From: an uncultured Collinsella sp.
GTDB lineage: Bacteria > Actinomycetota > Coriobacteriia > Coriobacteriales > Coriobacteriaceae
Assembly (NCBI GenBank): GCA_902496645.1
Contig: CABVBR010000090.1
Location: forward strand, 1 to 8,429
Length of the DNA stretch: 8,429 bases
Reading direction: 5' to 3'
The notes under the pieces are model-generated. The model saw only the letters and a list, made by a program, of their open reading frames with translations, was not told where the DNA came from and made no database searches. Below are positions 1 to 6,396 of this stretch, piece after piece (the first letter of the stretch is position 1; every line of letters begins with the position of its first letter). A program made the translations under genes and the position numbers.

Positions 1-266
1 GATACTTCCCCTTCCATGCACTTACACGCACGACCGTGGTAACGAATCGACCCACCGGATGCGGGCCGTGAGGGAACTATACGGCGGGTTTTGAACGGAC
101 TTGAGCAGAGGATACGCGGTTTGGTAAACGTGCTAAAACTAGCGGTAAACGGTAGGTAAAGGTGGTTACCTTATGAAGATACCACTACAAGAGACTCGCA
201 GGTCAAATGCAAGTTATTTGCTAAATCGCTTTATCAGTATCAGGTATTTTAAGCTAATCCAATAAG
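1..266 (-). other. Non-coding region, probable upstream region of an off-window leftward gene
   Basis: No open reading frame here resembles a protein, and the base composition is visibly AT-richer than the flanking genes. On the minus strand the far end carries GGAAGGGGAAG (positions 5-15), a purine-rich Shine-Dalgarno-like stretch with no suitable start codon after it inside the window, so a leftward gene may begin just beyond position 1. The region also contains a cluster of GGTAAA repeats (listed separately). A direct repeat, TAAGCTA, occurs twice just after the stop of the PPDK-regulator gene, and I see no convincing intrinsic terminator there. A pyruvate, phosphate dikinase gene is a plausible neighbour because such kinases often sit beside their regulator, but nothing in the window proves it. 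Confidence 0.5.
109..171 (-). promoter_or_regulatory. Phased TTTACC (GGTAAA) repeat cluster with candidate -10 element
   Basis: On the plus strand GGTAAA occurs at 123, 144 and 155, with a degenerate copy (CTAAAA) at 133, giving steps of 10, 11 and 11 bp. The copies at 123 and 144 are identical over eight bases (GGTAAACG). A reversed copy at 166-171 pairs with 154-159 (AGGTAA / TTACCT, six-base spacer). Read leftward, the last TTTACC lies 8 nt upstream of TATCCT (109-114), a possible -10. Direct repeats at one-helical-turn spacing just upstream of a -10 are the usual layout for OmpR/PhoB-type winged-helix activators. The regulator and the target gene are unknown. Other -10 candidates on the same strand are TATAGT (76-81) and TATCTT (176-181), both without good -35 boxes at 17 bp. 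Confidence 0.35.
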
Positions 267-1142
267 CTACTTTTGTTGGGCGCGGCGGGCGGCACGGCGA
301 GCTATTGCCTCTTGAATCTCTTCGATATGAGCGATGATCTCGGAGGCACTCTCCTCGATCGCCTTGCCGTCAGTGCGCACCACAAAGCAACCCAGGCGCT
401 TCATGAGGGCACGAGCCTCCTCGAGCTCACTGCGCACGCTCTCGGGCTCGGCATAGGAGCCGGCAACGGCACGGGCATAGTCGTCGCCCAGGCGGCTATC
501 GCGAATCTCGGAAATCACATCGACGGTCGAAATCAGACCGAAGAGACGCATAGGATCGACCTCGTAAATCGACTTGGGCGGCTCCATACCGTGCGCCAAC
601 GGAACGTTGGCGACCTTGTAGCCCTGAAAGGCCAAATACATCGACAGCGGTGTCTTGGATGTGCGCGACACGCCCAGCAGCACGATATCGGCATCCGACA
701 AATCATCGCAGCCGCGCCCGTCATCGTGCTCAACGAAGTACTCCATGGCCTCGATGCGGTGGAAATAGCGATCGTCGGTCTTGTGAATCACACCCGCCAC
801 TCCTTTTGGCGGCACGCCAATAAGCGAAGACAGCACCGCAAGCGTCGGGCCGATCAGGTCGACCGAGCGAATGTGCAGCATGCCCAAGTAGTCGAGCACG
901 CGAGCACGAAGCGCCGGATCGACGATGGTATGGAACACGGCGATATCGCGATGGTCGGCATCAACTCGCGGGCCCACAAACGACTTGACCTGCTCCACCG
1001 AGGTCACCTTAGGCAGACGTAAAACACGAAAAGCCCCTTCATCAAATTGCCCGGACGCCGCAAGCACCACCTCACAAGCGGTATCACCGAGCGAGTCGGA
1101 GATAACGATAACGGTGGGACGAGCGGTGACCGGGCAATCCAT
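267..1142 (-). CDS. Pyruvate, phosphate dikinase regulatory protein (bifunctional kinase/pyrophosphorylase, DUF299)
   Basis: This is a 291-residue member of the Kinase-PPPase (DUF299) family, related to Bacillus YqfL and E. coli PpsR. Family members inactivate PPDK or PEP synthase by ADP-dependent threonine phosphorylation and reactivate it by Pi-dependent dephosphorylation, so they switch flux between pyruvate and PEP in the cytosol. Visible signatures are the N-terminal SDSLGDTA (15-22), the conserved RYFHRIEAMEYFVEHDDG stretch (125-142), the P-loop-like GVSRTSKTPLS (157-167), GYKVANVPL (174-182) and a C-terminal GKAIEESA segment (259-266). Length is slightly above the usual 270-280 because of an Ala/Arg-rich tail. 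The ATG start is supported by AGGAG six bases upstream, and the stop is TAG. It follows glyS by 34 nt, so it is probably co-transcribed. Whether the target is PPDK or PEP synthase cannot be told from this window; PPDK is more likely given the family branch. Confidence 0.93.
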   Translation of the reverse strand: MDCPVTARPTVIVISDSLGDTACEVVLAASGQFDEGAFRVLRLPKVTSVEQVKSFVGPRVDADHRDIAVFHTIVDPALRARVLDYLGMLHIRSVDLIGPTLAVLSSLIGVPPKGVAGVIHKTDDRYFHRIEAMEYFVEHDDGRGCDDLSDADIVLLGVSRTSKTPLSMYLAFQGYKVANVPLAHGMEPPKSIYEVDPMRLFGLISTVDVISEIRDSRLGDDYARAVAGSYAEPESVRSELEEARALMKRLGCFVVRTDGKAIEESASEIIAHIEEIQEAIARRAARRAQQK

Positions 1143-1155
1143 GCGGGGCTCCTTT

Positions 1156-1169
1156 TGCGCTTATGCGCA
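1156..1169 (-). other. Small intercistronic hairpin between glyS and the PPDK regulator gene
   Basis: On the transcribed strand TGCGC-ATAA-GCGCA forms a perfect 5-bp stem with a four-base loop, lying between the glyS stop codon and the AGGAG ribosome binding site of the next gene. It is directly followed by AAAAGGAG. It has no U-tract, so it is not a terminator by sequence. It could be an mRNA processing or stability element, or chance. Confidence 0.3.
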
Positions 1170-1176
1170 GGCTAGC

Positions 1177-3273
1177 TTACTTTTTGCGAGCAAGCTCACC
1201 GATGTTGGCGATGCCGGAGAAAACGGCCTCGAAGCGGTTGAGCAGCTTAAGGCGATTATCGCGGAGCTGCTCGTCCTTGTCCATGACCATAACCTCGTCA
1301 AAGAAACGGTCGATGGGCGCGCGTAGGGCGGCGAGGGCGGCAAACGCGGAAGGATAATCCTCGGCGGCGAGAGCGGCATCGACGGCGGTCTGAGCGGCCT
1401 CAGAGGCGTCGGCAAGCGCAAGCTCGACCTCGCCCATCAGAGCGCGATCGTACTCCGCGCCCAGTTCGGGCTTGGAGATATGCGCCGCGCGGGCGTAAGC
1501 GGTCGCCAGGTTGTCGAAGGTCTCGGCGTCGTTCTTGCGGGCCTCATCGAGGGCGGCGCAGCGGGCGAAGAAGACCGACGGGGCAATGATGTGCACCGCG
1601 GAAACGGCGGCAACGGTGTCGGCCGGGATCTTCTCGTCGCGGGCCATGCTCACCAAACGGCCGTGGAAGAAGTCGCGAACCTGCTGGGCGACCTCGGCGG
1701 CGTCGAACTCAATGCCCTGCTCGCTATAGAGCTCGAGCGCAAAGTCGATGAGCGACGTGGGGTCGATCGGCAGACGGTCGCGCAGGATATTGATGATGCC
1801 GATGGCGGCACGACGCAGCGCGTACGGGTCGGAAGAGCCGGTCGGGGGCTCGCCGATGGCAAAGATGCCGGCAATGGTATCGAGCTTGTCGGCGCAAGCC
1901 ACGATGCAGCCAGCGGTGCCCTCGGGTAGCTCGTCGCCGGCAAAGCGGGGACGATAGTGATCGCGAATAGCGTGAGCGACCTCGTCGTTCTCCCCCATCG
2001 CGGTCGCGTAATAACCGCCCATCACGCCCTGCTGGCTCGTGAACTCGACGACGGCGTTGGACACCAGGTCTGCCTTGCACAGGTGCGCGGCGCGAGCGGC
2101 GTCGGCGGCAAGATGGGCGCCCAGGTGAGCCTCGCGGGCGATAGCGAGCGCGAGCTGCTCGATGCGCTCGGACTTGGCGAGCACGCTACCGAGCTTCTCC
2201 TGGAAGGCAACCTTGGCCAGACGCTCACGGAACTCGTCGAGGGAGATCTTCAGGTCCTCCTCGTAGAAGAACTTGGCGTCGTCCAGACGGGCACGCACGA
2301 CGCGCTCGTTGCCGTCAATCACGCGCTCGGCGTTCTCGGGCTTGCTGTTGGAAACGACCACAAACTCACGCGTGAGCTTACCCTCGCCGTCATAGATCGG
2401 GAAGTAGCGCTGATTGGTGAGCATGGACTCGCAGATAATCTCGTGCGGAACCTTGAGGAACTCCTCATCGAAGGTACCGACGAGCACCGTCGGCCACTCG
2501 CAGAGGTTGATAACCTCCTCAAAGACCTTCTTAGGCGTATCGACGTGGCAGCCGGGGCGCGCAGCCTCGACCTCGGCGATACCGGCGAGAATCGCCTCGC
2601 GACGGCGCTCGGCAGAAAGCACGCCGGCATCCTCGAGCACCTGCTCGTAAACAGCGGGGCTGGCGACCACATGGTCACCGGGGCCAAGCACGCGATGGCC
2701 ACGCGTGGTGTTGCCACTCGTCACGTCGGCAAACGACACGGGCACAACATCCTCGCCCAGAAGGCAGCAGATCCAACGGACCGGACGAACAAAGGTCGCG
2801 TGCTCGTGACCCCAGCGCTGAGAGCGGTAGTTGGGCCACTGCAGGCCGGCGATGGTCTTCTCGCACAGAGCGGTCAGAATCGGCGTAGCCGGTGCGGAAG
2901 GGATATTCTTCTCGGCAAAGACGTACTCACGGCCGTCGGTGTCCTCGCGACGGACCAGATCCTCGGCAGCCACACCGCACTTGCGGGCGAAGCCCTGGGC
3001 GGCCTTGGTGGCGTTACCGTCAGCGTCGAAGGCGATGTTTGCCGCGGGGCCACGCTTGACCTCGTGAACCTCATCGGTCGCGGTGGCGACGTCGGCAACG
3101 AGCGCAGCCAGGCGACGCGGGCTCGAGATCACGCGGACCTCGCCGTGGGCCAGACCGGCCTCGTCGAGACCCTTGGCGATCATGGTACCAAGCTGCTTGA
3201 CGGCATTGTTCAGCGGTGCAGAGGGCATTTCCTCCGTACCGATCTCAAACAGGAAATCCTTAGCGTCTGCCAT
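1177..3273 (-). CDS. glyS: Glycyl-tRNA synthetase beta subunit
   Basis: This 698-residue protein is the tRNA-recognition subunit of the heterotetrameric (alpha2beta2) bacterial glycyl-tRNA synthetase, and works with GlyQ to charge tRNA-Gly. The N-terminal FEIGTEEMPSAPL (9-21) is the family signature. RPVRW (163-167), a LTNQRYFPI segment (285-293), the KADLVSNAVVEFTSQQGVMGGYY stretch of the HD-like domain (400-422), and DPYALRR (482-488) follow in the expected order. The C-terminal DALR-type anticodon-binding region ends with FFDEVMVM (657-664) and RDNRLKLLNR (671-680). Length matches the usual ~690. The ATG start lies 3 nt after the glyQ stop, the arrangement expected of subunits made together; no strong separate Shine-Dalgarno is visible, so translational coupling to glyQ is likely. 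No internal stop or frameshift is seen. A 562-codon open frame runs antisense to it (1957-3645) but is a codon-bias shadow. Confidence 0.97.
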   Translation of the reverse strand: MADAKDFLFEIGTEEMPSAPLNNAVKQLGTMIAKGLDEAGLAHGEVRVISSPRRLAALVADVATATDEVHEVKRGPAANIAFDADGNATKAAQGFARKCGVAAEDLVRREDTDGREYVFAEKNIPSAPATPILTALCEKTIAGLQWPNYRSQRWGHEHATFVRPVRWICCLLGEDVVPVSFADVTSGNTTRGHRVLGPGDHVVASPAVYEQVLEDAGVLSAERRREAILAGIAEVEAARPGCHVDTPKKVFEEVINLCEWPTVLVGTFDEEFLKVPHEIICESMLTNQRYFPIYDGEGKLTREFVVVSNSKPENAERVIDGNERVVRARLDDAKFFYEEDLKISLDEFRERLAKVAFQEKLGSVLAKSERIEQLALAIAREAHLGAHLAADAARAAHLCKADLVSNAVVEFTSQQGVMGGYYATAMGENDEVAHAIRDHYRPRFAGDELPEGTAGCIVACADKLDTIAGIFAIGEPPTGSSDPYALRRAAIGIINILRDRLPIDPTSLIDFALELYSEQGIEFDAAEVAQQVRDFFHGRLVSMARDEKIPADTVAAVSAVHIIAPSVFFARCAALDEARKNDAETFDNLATAYARAAHISKPELGAEYDRALMGEVELALADASEAAQTAVDAALAAEDYPSAFAALAALRAPIDRFFDEVMVMDKDEQLRDNRLKLLNRFEAVFSGIANIGELARKK

Positions 3274-3276
3274 GGC

Positions 3277-4188
3277 TTACGCCACCTCGCCTTCCTGGTC
3301 GGCATTCTCGTTGACTCCGGCGACCTCGGCCATGTAGGCCTCGCAGCACGCCTTGGCGACGGCGCGGACGCGCAGGATGTAGTTGGCACGCTCGACCGCG
3401 GACAGGGCGCCGCGGGCATCGAGCAGGTTGAAGGCGTGGCTGCACTTCATGACACAGTCGTATGCGGGCAGCGGCAGCTTGCGCTCCAGGCAGGAATGGC
3501 ACTCGGCCTCGTAGTCGTCAAACTTCTGACGCATCATCTCGACGTTGGCAACCTCAAAGTTATAGGCACTGAACTCGCGCTCGTTCTCGAGGAACACGTC
3601 GCCGTAAGTCATGGGCGTACCGTCGGGCAGGTAGCTCCACACTAGGTCGTAAACGGAGTTGACGCCCTGGGCGTACATGGCGATACGCTCCAGGCCATAG
3701 GTGATCTCGACGGGCACGGGGTCGACCTCGATACCGCCCACCTGCTGGAAGTACGTAAACTGCGTGACCTCCATACCGTTAAGCCAGACCTCCCAGCCAA
3801 GGCCCCAGGCGCCCAAGGTCGGGCTCTCCCAGTCGTCCTCGACAAAGCGGACGTCATGGTCGTTGGGGTCCAGGCCAATGGCGGCCAGCGAACCCAGGTA
3901 GAGCTCCTGGGCGTTTACCGGCGACGGCTTGATGAGCACCTGGAACTGATAGTAGTGCTGCATGCGGTTAGGGTTCTCGCCGTAGCGGCCGTCGGCGGGA
4001 CGGCGGCAAGGCTGAGCATAGCAGGTGCGCCACTCGGCGGGACCGAGCGAGCGCAGTGTGGTCGCGGTATGGAAGGTACCGGCACCGACCTCGGAGTCAT
4101 AGGGCTGCATAATGACGCAGCCCTGCTCGCCCCAGTACTGCTGGAGGCGCAGGATGATGTCTTGGAAGGAAAGCGATGAAGCGTTCAT
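3277..4188 (-). CDS. glyQ: Glycyl-tRNA synthetase alpha subunit
   Basis: This 303-residue class II aminoacyl-tRNA synthetase subunit carries the catalytic site that forms glycyl-adenylate; GlyS is its partner. The sequence is strongly conserved. FQDIILRLQQYWGEQGC (8-24) is followed by QPYDSEVGAGTFH (28-40) and the RRPADGRYGENPNRMQHYY block (62-80). Then come VEDDWESPTLGAWGLGWEVW (116-135), EVTQFTYFQQVGG (140-152) and the motif-3 region EITYGLERIAMY (161-172). The family is usually about 290-300 residues; the last ~12 residues are an acidic tail. The ATG start is preceded by GAGGGG about 11 nt upstream, slightly far for a ribosome binding site. The gene lies 59 nt after lepB, the largest gap in the operon apart from the promoter region. 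That gap is too short for a T-box leader, so glycine starvation control by that route is unlikely here. Confidence 0.97.
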   Translation of the reverse strand: MNASSLSFQDIILRLQQYWGEQGCVIMQPYDSEVGAGTFHTATTLRSLGPAEWRTCYAQPCRRPADGRYGENPNRMQHYYQFQVLIKPSPVNAQELYLGSLAAIGLDPNDHDVRFVEDDWESPTLGAWGLGWEVWLNGMEVTQFTYFQQVGGIEVDPVPVEITYGLERIAMYAQGVNSVYDLVWSYLPDGTPMTYGDVFLENEREFSAYNFEVANVEMMRQKFDDYEAECHSCLERKLPLPAYDCVMKCSHAFNLLDARGALSAVERANYILRVRAVAKACCEAYMAEVAGVNENADQEGEVA

Positions 4189-4227
4189 GCCTCTAATATC
4201 CCCTCGTCGAAACGATTACACGGTTAG

Positions 4228-4240
4228 GTACTGTACTATA
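4228..4240 (-). promoter_or_regulatory. Possible weak internal promoter (-10) and small palindrome upstream of glyQ
   Basis: In the lepB-glyQ gap the transcribed strand has TATAGT (4235-4240), five of six matches to a -10 box. It overlaps the nine-base palindrome GTACAGTAC (4228-4236). A start near 4228 would give a ~40-nt leader for glyQ. No recognisable -35 box exists 16-18 nt upstream, where the sequence is the GC-rich end of lepB. No terminator separates lepB from glyQ either, so this may only supplement read-through from the rpsP promoter. Confidence 0.3.
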
Positions 4241-4247
4241 GCGGTTT

Positions 4248-4811
4248 TTAATCGATAGCGCCGATGCGGTTGAGTGGCCAGTAGCGCACAAGCGCCACAG
4301 CGATCAAATCGGAGCGATCGACGGGACCAAAGTAGCGTGAGTCGGCAGAGTTCTCTCGATTGTCGCCCATCACCCACACACAGTCATCGGGGACGGTGTA
4401 GGGATAGCTCACCTGGGCGGCGGGCGCCTGGACCGAAAGCGGCCAGCTCATGCCGGTCGTATAGTCCTCATCGAGCGCCTGGCCGTCGACGACGACCTTG
4501 CCGTCCTGAAGGTCGACCGTCTGGCCGGCCGTGGCGATGACGCGCTTTACCAGCACGTCATGCTCGGATGTGGCATCGGGGTTGTGAAACACCACGATAT
4601 CGCCCTGTTTGACGAGCTGTCCGAGTTCGAGCGTCACCTTCTGCGCCAGAATCTGATCGCCGATCTCGATCGTGTCCTCCATGGAGCCGGTGGGCACCAC
4701 AAAGGGCTCGACCACAAAGGTGCGGATCAAGAAGGTGGCGGCGAGCGCGATCGCGATGACCGCGACCCACTCAAAAGCGCCCCTCAACGCGGAATGCTGC
4801 GATGGAACCAT
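4248..4811 (-). CDS. lepB: Signal peptidase I
   Basis: This type I signal peptidase (S26 family) cleaves signal peptides from exported proteins at the outer face of the cytoplasmic membrane. I favour the ATG at 4811 (187 residues) because AGGAG lies five bases upstream. A GTG at 4817 overlaps the trmD stop by four bases (GTGA) and would add two residues. One N-terminal membrane segment (about 11-29, VAVIAIALAATFLI core) anchors it. PTGSM (40-44) contains the nucleophile Ser43. VLVKRVIATAGQ (86-97) contains the general base Lys89. GDNRENSADSRYFGPV (149-164) is the conserved C-terminal box. It is a short, single-anchor form typical of Gram-positives and actinobacteria. It directly follows trmD, in the place where rplS is often found. 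Stop TAA at 4248-4250. Confidence 0.95.
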   Translation of the reverse strand: MVPSQHSALRGAFEWVAVIAIALAATFLIRTFVVEPFVVPTGSMEDTIEIGDQILAQKVTLELGQLVKQGDIVVFHNPDATSEHDVLVKRVIATAGQTVDLQDGKVVVDGQALDEDYTTGMSWPLSVQAPAAQVSYPYTVPDDCVWVMGDNRENSADSRYFGPVDRSDLIAVALVRYWPLNRIGAID

Positions 4812-4813
4812 TC

Positions 4814-5572
4814 TCACTCCTCGCTCTGCGAATACGAAGCGTCCAGAATCTCCTGCGCGTATGCGCGCTCCTGGGGCGTAAGCCGTGCCGTCTCGATCAG
4901 GTCGGGACGCCAGCGGCAGGTGCGCTCGATGGCATTCTTACGGCGCCAGGCGTCAACCTTGGCATGGTCACCGCTCACGAGCACCGGCGGCACGCCCTCG
5001 CCGTTGAATTCAGCAGGGCGAGTGTACTGCGCATACTCGAGCAGGCCTCCGTCCTCGGCGGTCGAGAACGACTCGTCGACGTTGCTCATCTCGTCACCAA
5101 GGGCGCCGGGAATCAGGCGTACGACGGCATCGGCAACGACCATAGCGGGAAGCTCGCCGCCCGTGAGCACGTAATCGCCGATCGACAGGCGCTCGTCGGC
5201 ATACGCATAGGCACGCTCGTCGACACCCTCGTAACGGCTGCACACAAACAGCAAGCGCTCGCTTTTGAGCAGGCGCTCGGCCACATGCTGTGTAAAGGGC
5301 TCGCCACAGGGGGTAAAAAACACCACGGTGGGCTTAGGACCCTCGGAGCTAATAGCCTCGATGGCCTCGGCAATAGGCTCGACCTTCATGAGCATGCCCT
5401 GCCCGCCGCCGTAGGGCTCGTCATCGACGGTACGATGACGATCGTGCGTCCAGTCGCGCAGGTTATACGCCTTAAAATCAAAAAGGCCGGCCTTGCGGGC
5501 GCGGCCCAAAATCGACGTGGACATGACGGGCTCAAACATCTCGGGAAAGACCGAAAGGGTCTCAATCAGCAT
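4814..5572 (-). CDS. trmD: tRNA (guanine-N1)-methyltransferase (m1G37)
   Basis: This 252-residue SPOUT-class enzyme methylates G37, next to the anticodon, using S-adenosylmethionine, and so prevents +1 frameshifts. Conserved blocks are DDEPYGGGQGM (50-60), CSRYEGVDER (111-120), LSIGDYVLTGGELPA (129-143) and LLEYAQYTRP (177-186), followed by VPPVLVSGDHAKVDAWRR (194-211). The trefoil-knot cofactor loop is therefore present, but Ser112 replaces the Gly usual in CGRYEG. At the position of the E. coli catalytic Asp (the D of DSF) the sequence reads DESF (166-169), so Glu167 aligns there with Asp166 beside it. The ATG start is supported by GGGAGG five bases upstream, inside the 10-nt gap after rimM. 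The stop TGA abuts the lepB start region. Length is normal for the family. Confidence 0.97.
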   Translation of the reverse strand: MLIETLSVFPEMFEPVMSTSILGRARKAGLFDFKAYNLRDWTHDRHRTVDDEPYGGGQGMLMKVEPIAEAIEAISSEGPKPTVVFFTPCGEPFTQHVAERLLKSERLLFVCSRYEGVDERAYAYADERLSIGDYVLTGGELPAMVVADAVVRLIPGALGDEMSNVDESFSTAEDGGLLEYAQYTRPAEFNGEGVPPVLVSGDHAKVDAWRRKNAIERTCRWRPDLIETARLTPQERAYAQEILDASYSQSEE

Positions 5573-5582
5573 GCTGTCCTCC

Positions 5583-6104
5583 CTACTTGTCCATATCGAT
5601 CAAGCCGTCCATAACGTGGACGGAAATTGTTCCTGTGTCGGGAAGATCGAGCACAACCTGCTCGACCACGGGAATCAGCACCTCGCCGTACCGATCGCCC
5701 TCGACAACCCAAACATCGTTGGCGGGCGTCGACATGATCTCGACAATCGTGCCGAGCGAACCAAAGCGCTCGTCGACCACCTCGCGACCCATGAGGTCGG
5801 TATAGGCGGCGTCGAGCGAATCGAGCTCGAAGTCGTCACGATTGGCCAGCACATAGCATCCGGTGATGCCCTCGGCGGCCGTCAAGTCGTCTATGCCCTC
5901 AAACGAGACCAGATCGCCATCGCCCGTATCGGTGACGGACACGACCGTGCAAAAACGGTCGCGCTTGAGCGCCGGCGGCGTCAAGGCAACACGCATACCC
6001 GGCTCCAATACAGAAGGAAGCCCCCGCAGCGGCTGCGCGAGGACCTCCCCCTTCCTTCCGTGCGGCTTGACCACACGGGCGATGTTTTTGTACTGGGACC
6101 TCAA
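5583..6104 (-). CDS. rimM: 16S rRNA processing protein RimM
   Basis: This 173-residue ribosome maturation factor acts on the 30S head domain, working with ribosomal protein uS19. The N-terminal RimM beta-barrel opens with ARVVKPHGRKGEV (9-21). The C-terminal PRC-barrel half contains LMGREVVDERFGSLGTI (104-120), the TPAND motif (126-130) and GEVLIPVV (140-147). The start is TTG at 6104. The frame upstream is closed by a stop before any other start codon, and the next candidate (GTG, codon 11) would cut the conserved barrel strand, so TTG is well supported. Only a weak AGGA lies upstream. The start is 4 nt after the khpA stop and sits in the loop of a small hairpin (see separate entry), so translation is probably coupled to khpA. 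Its position between khpA and trmD matches the standard rpsP operon. Confidence 0.95.
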   Translation of the reverse strand: MRSQYKNIARVVKPHGRKGEVLAQPLRGLPSVLEPGMRVALTPPALKRDRFCTVVSVTDTGDGDLVSFEGIDDLTAAEGITGCYVLANRDDFELDSLDAAYTDLMGREVVDERFGSLGTIVEIMSTPANDVWVVEGDRYGEVLIPVVEQVVLDLPDTGTISVHVMDGLIDMDK

Positions 6105-6113
6105 GGTCCTAGC
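6092..6113 (-). promoter_or_regulatory. Hairpin presenting the rimM UUG start codon in its loop
   Basis: In the mRNA sense GGACC (6109-6105) pairs with GGTCC (6100-6096) around the tetraloop TTGA, whose first three bases are the rimM start codon. Beyond an A-C mismatch, two more pairs and a G-U wobble extend the stem. The TAG stop of khpA (6111-6109) overlaps the 5' arm. A ribosome finishing khpA would open this stem, which fits translational coupling. The structure is read directly from sequence; its regulatory role is inference. Confidence 0.45.
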
Positions 6114-6393
6114 CCAGAACCTCTACCTCGACAGCGGTGTCGAGGCGAGCGGCCAGTGCACGGGCGAGCGTGCGAATGGCCTTAATGGTACGGCCACGAC
6201 GGCCGATGACCTTAGCGACGTCATCCTCGGCAACCGAAACCTCAATCGTGGAGGCGTCGTCGCCATCGATGACCTCGAGGCTCACGGAATCCGGGTCGTC
6301 GACGATCTGAACAACGAGATATTCGACGAGATCGGCGATGCGATCTGAGAGCATTGCCTCACCCTCGAGCTGTGCAGCGTCAACCTCAGGCAC
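6109..6393 (-). CDS. khpA: Small KH-domain RNA-binding protein KhpA
   Basis: This is a 94-residue single-KH-domain protein of the KhpA (formerly YlqC / UPF0109) family, an RNA-binding partner of KhpB in other Gram-positives. The KH signature loop is GRRG (64-67) within DDVAKVIGRRGRTIKAIR (57-74), preceded by LVEYLVVQIVDDPDSVSLEV (22-41). I chose the GTG at 6393 because GAGGAG lies six bases upstream, formed by the last two glutamate codons of rpsP, and the gap to rpsP is only 3 nt. An ATG at 6354 would give 81 residues, closer to the family's usual 75-80, and also has a fair ribosome binding site (GAGGGTGA). Either or both could be used. Location between rpsP and rimM is the classic position of this gene in Gram-positives. 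Confidence 0.92.
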   Translation of the reverse strand: MPEVDAAQLEGEAMLSDRIADLVEYLVVQIVDDPDSVSLEVIDGDDASTIEVSVAEDDVAKVIGRRGRTIKAIRTLARALAARLDTAVEVEVLG

Positions 6394-6396
6394 GAT

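Noticed and set aside
250..269. A terminator after the PPDK regulator gene
   Set aside because: The AGCT-containing repeats are mainly direct (TAAGCTA twice); no stable stem with a U-tract can be drawn.
273..1022. A 249-codon plus-strand open frame opposite the PPDK regulator gene
   Set aside because: The minus-strand protein carries clear DUF299 motifs; the plus-strand translation is low-complexity His/Arg-rich and resembles no family.
1957..3645. A 562-codon open frame on the plus strand opposite glyS and part of glyQ
   Set aside because: It is antisense to two strongly conserved genes, crosses their junction, has no recognisable domain, and is explained by GC-rich codon bias keeping the opposite frame open.
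4802..5614. A 270-codon plus-strand open frame opposite trmD
   Set aside because: It is a shadow of trmD, with no ribosome binding site or family resemblance.
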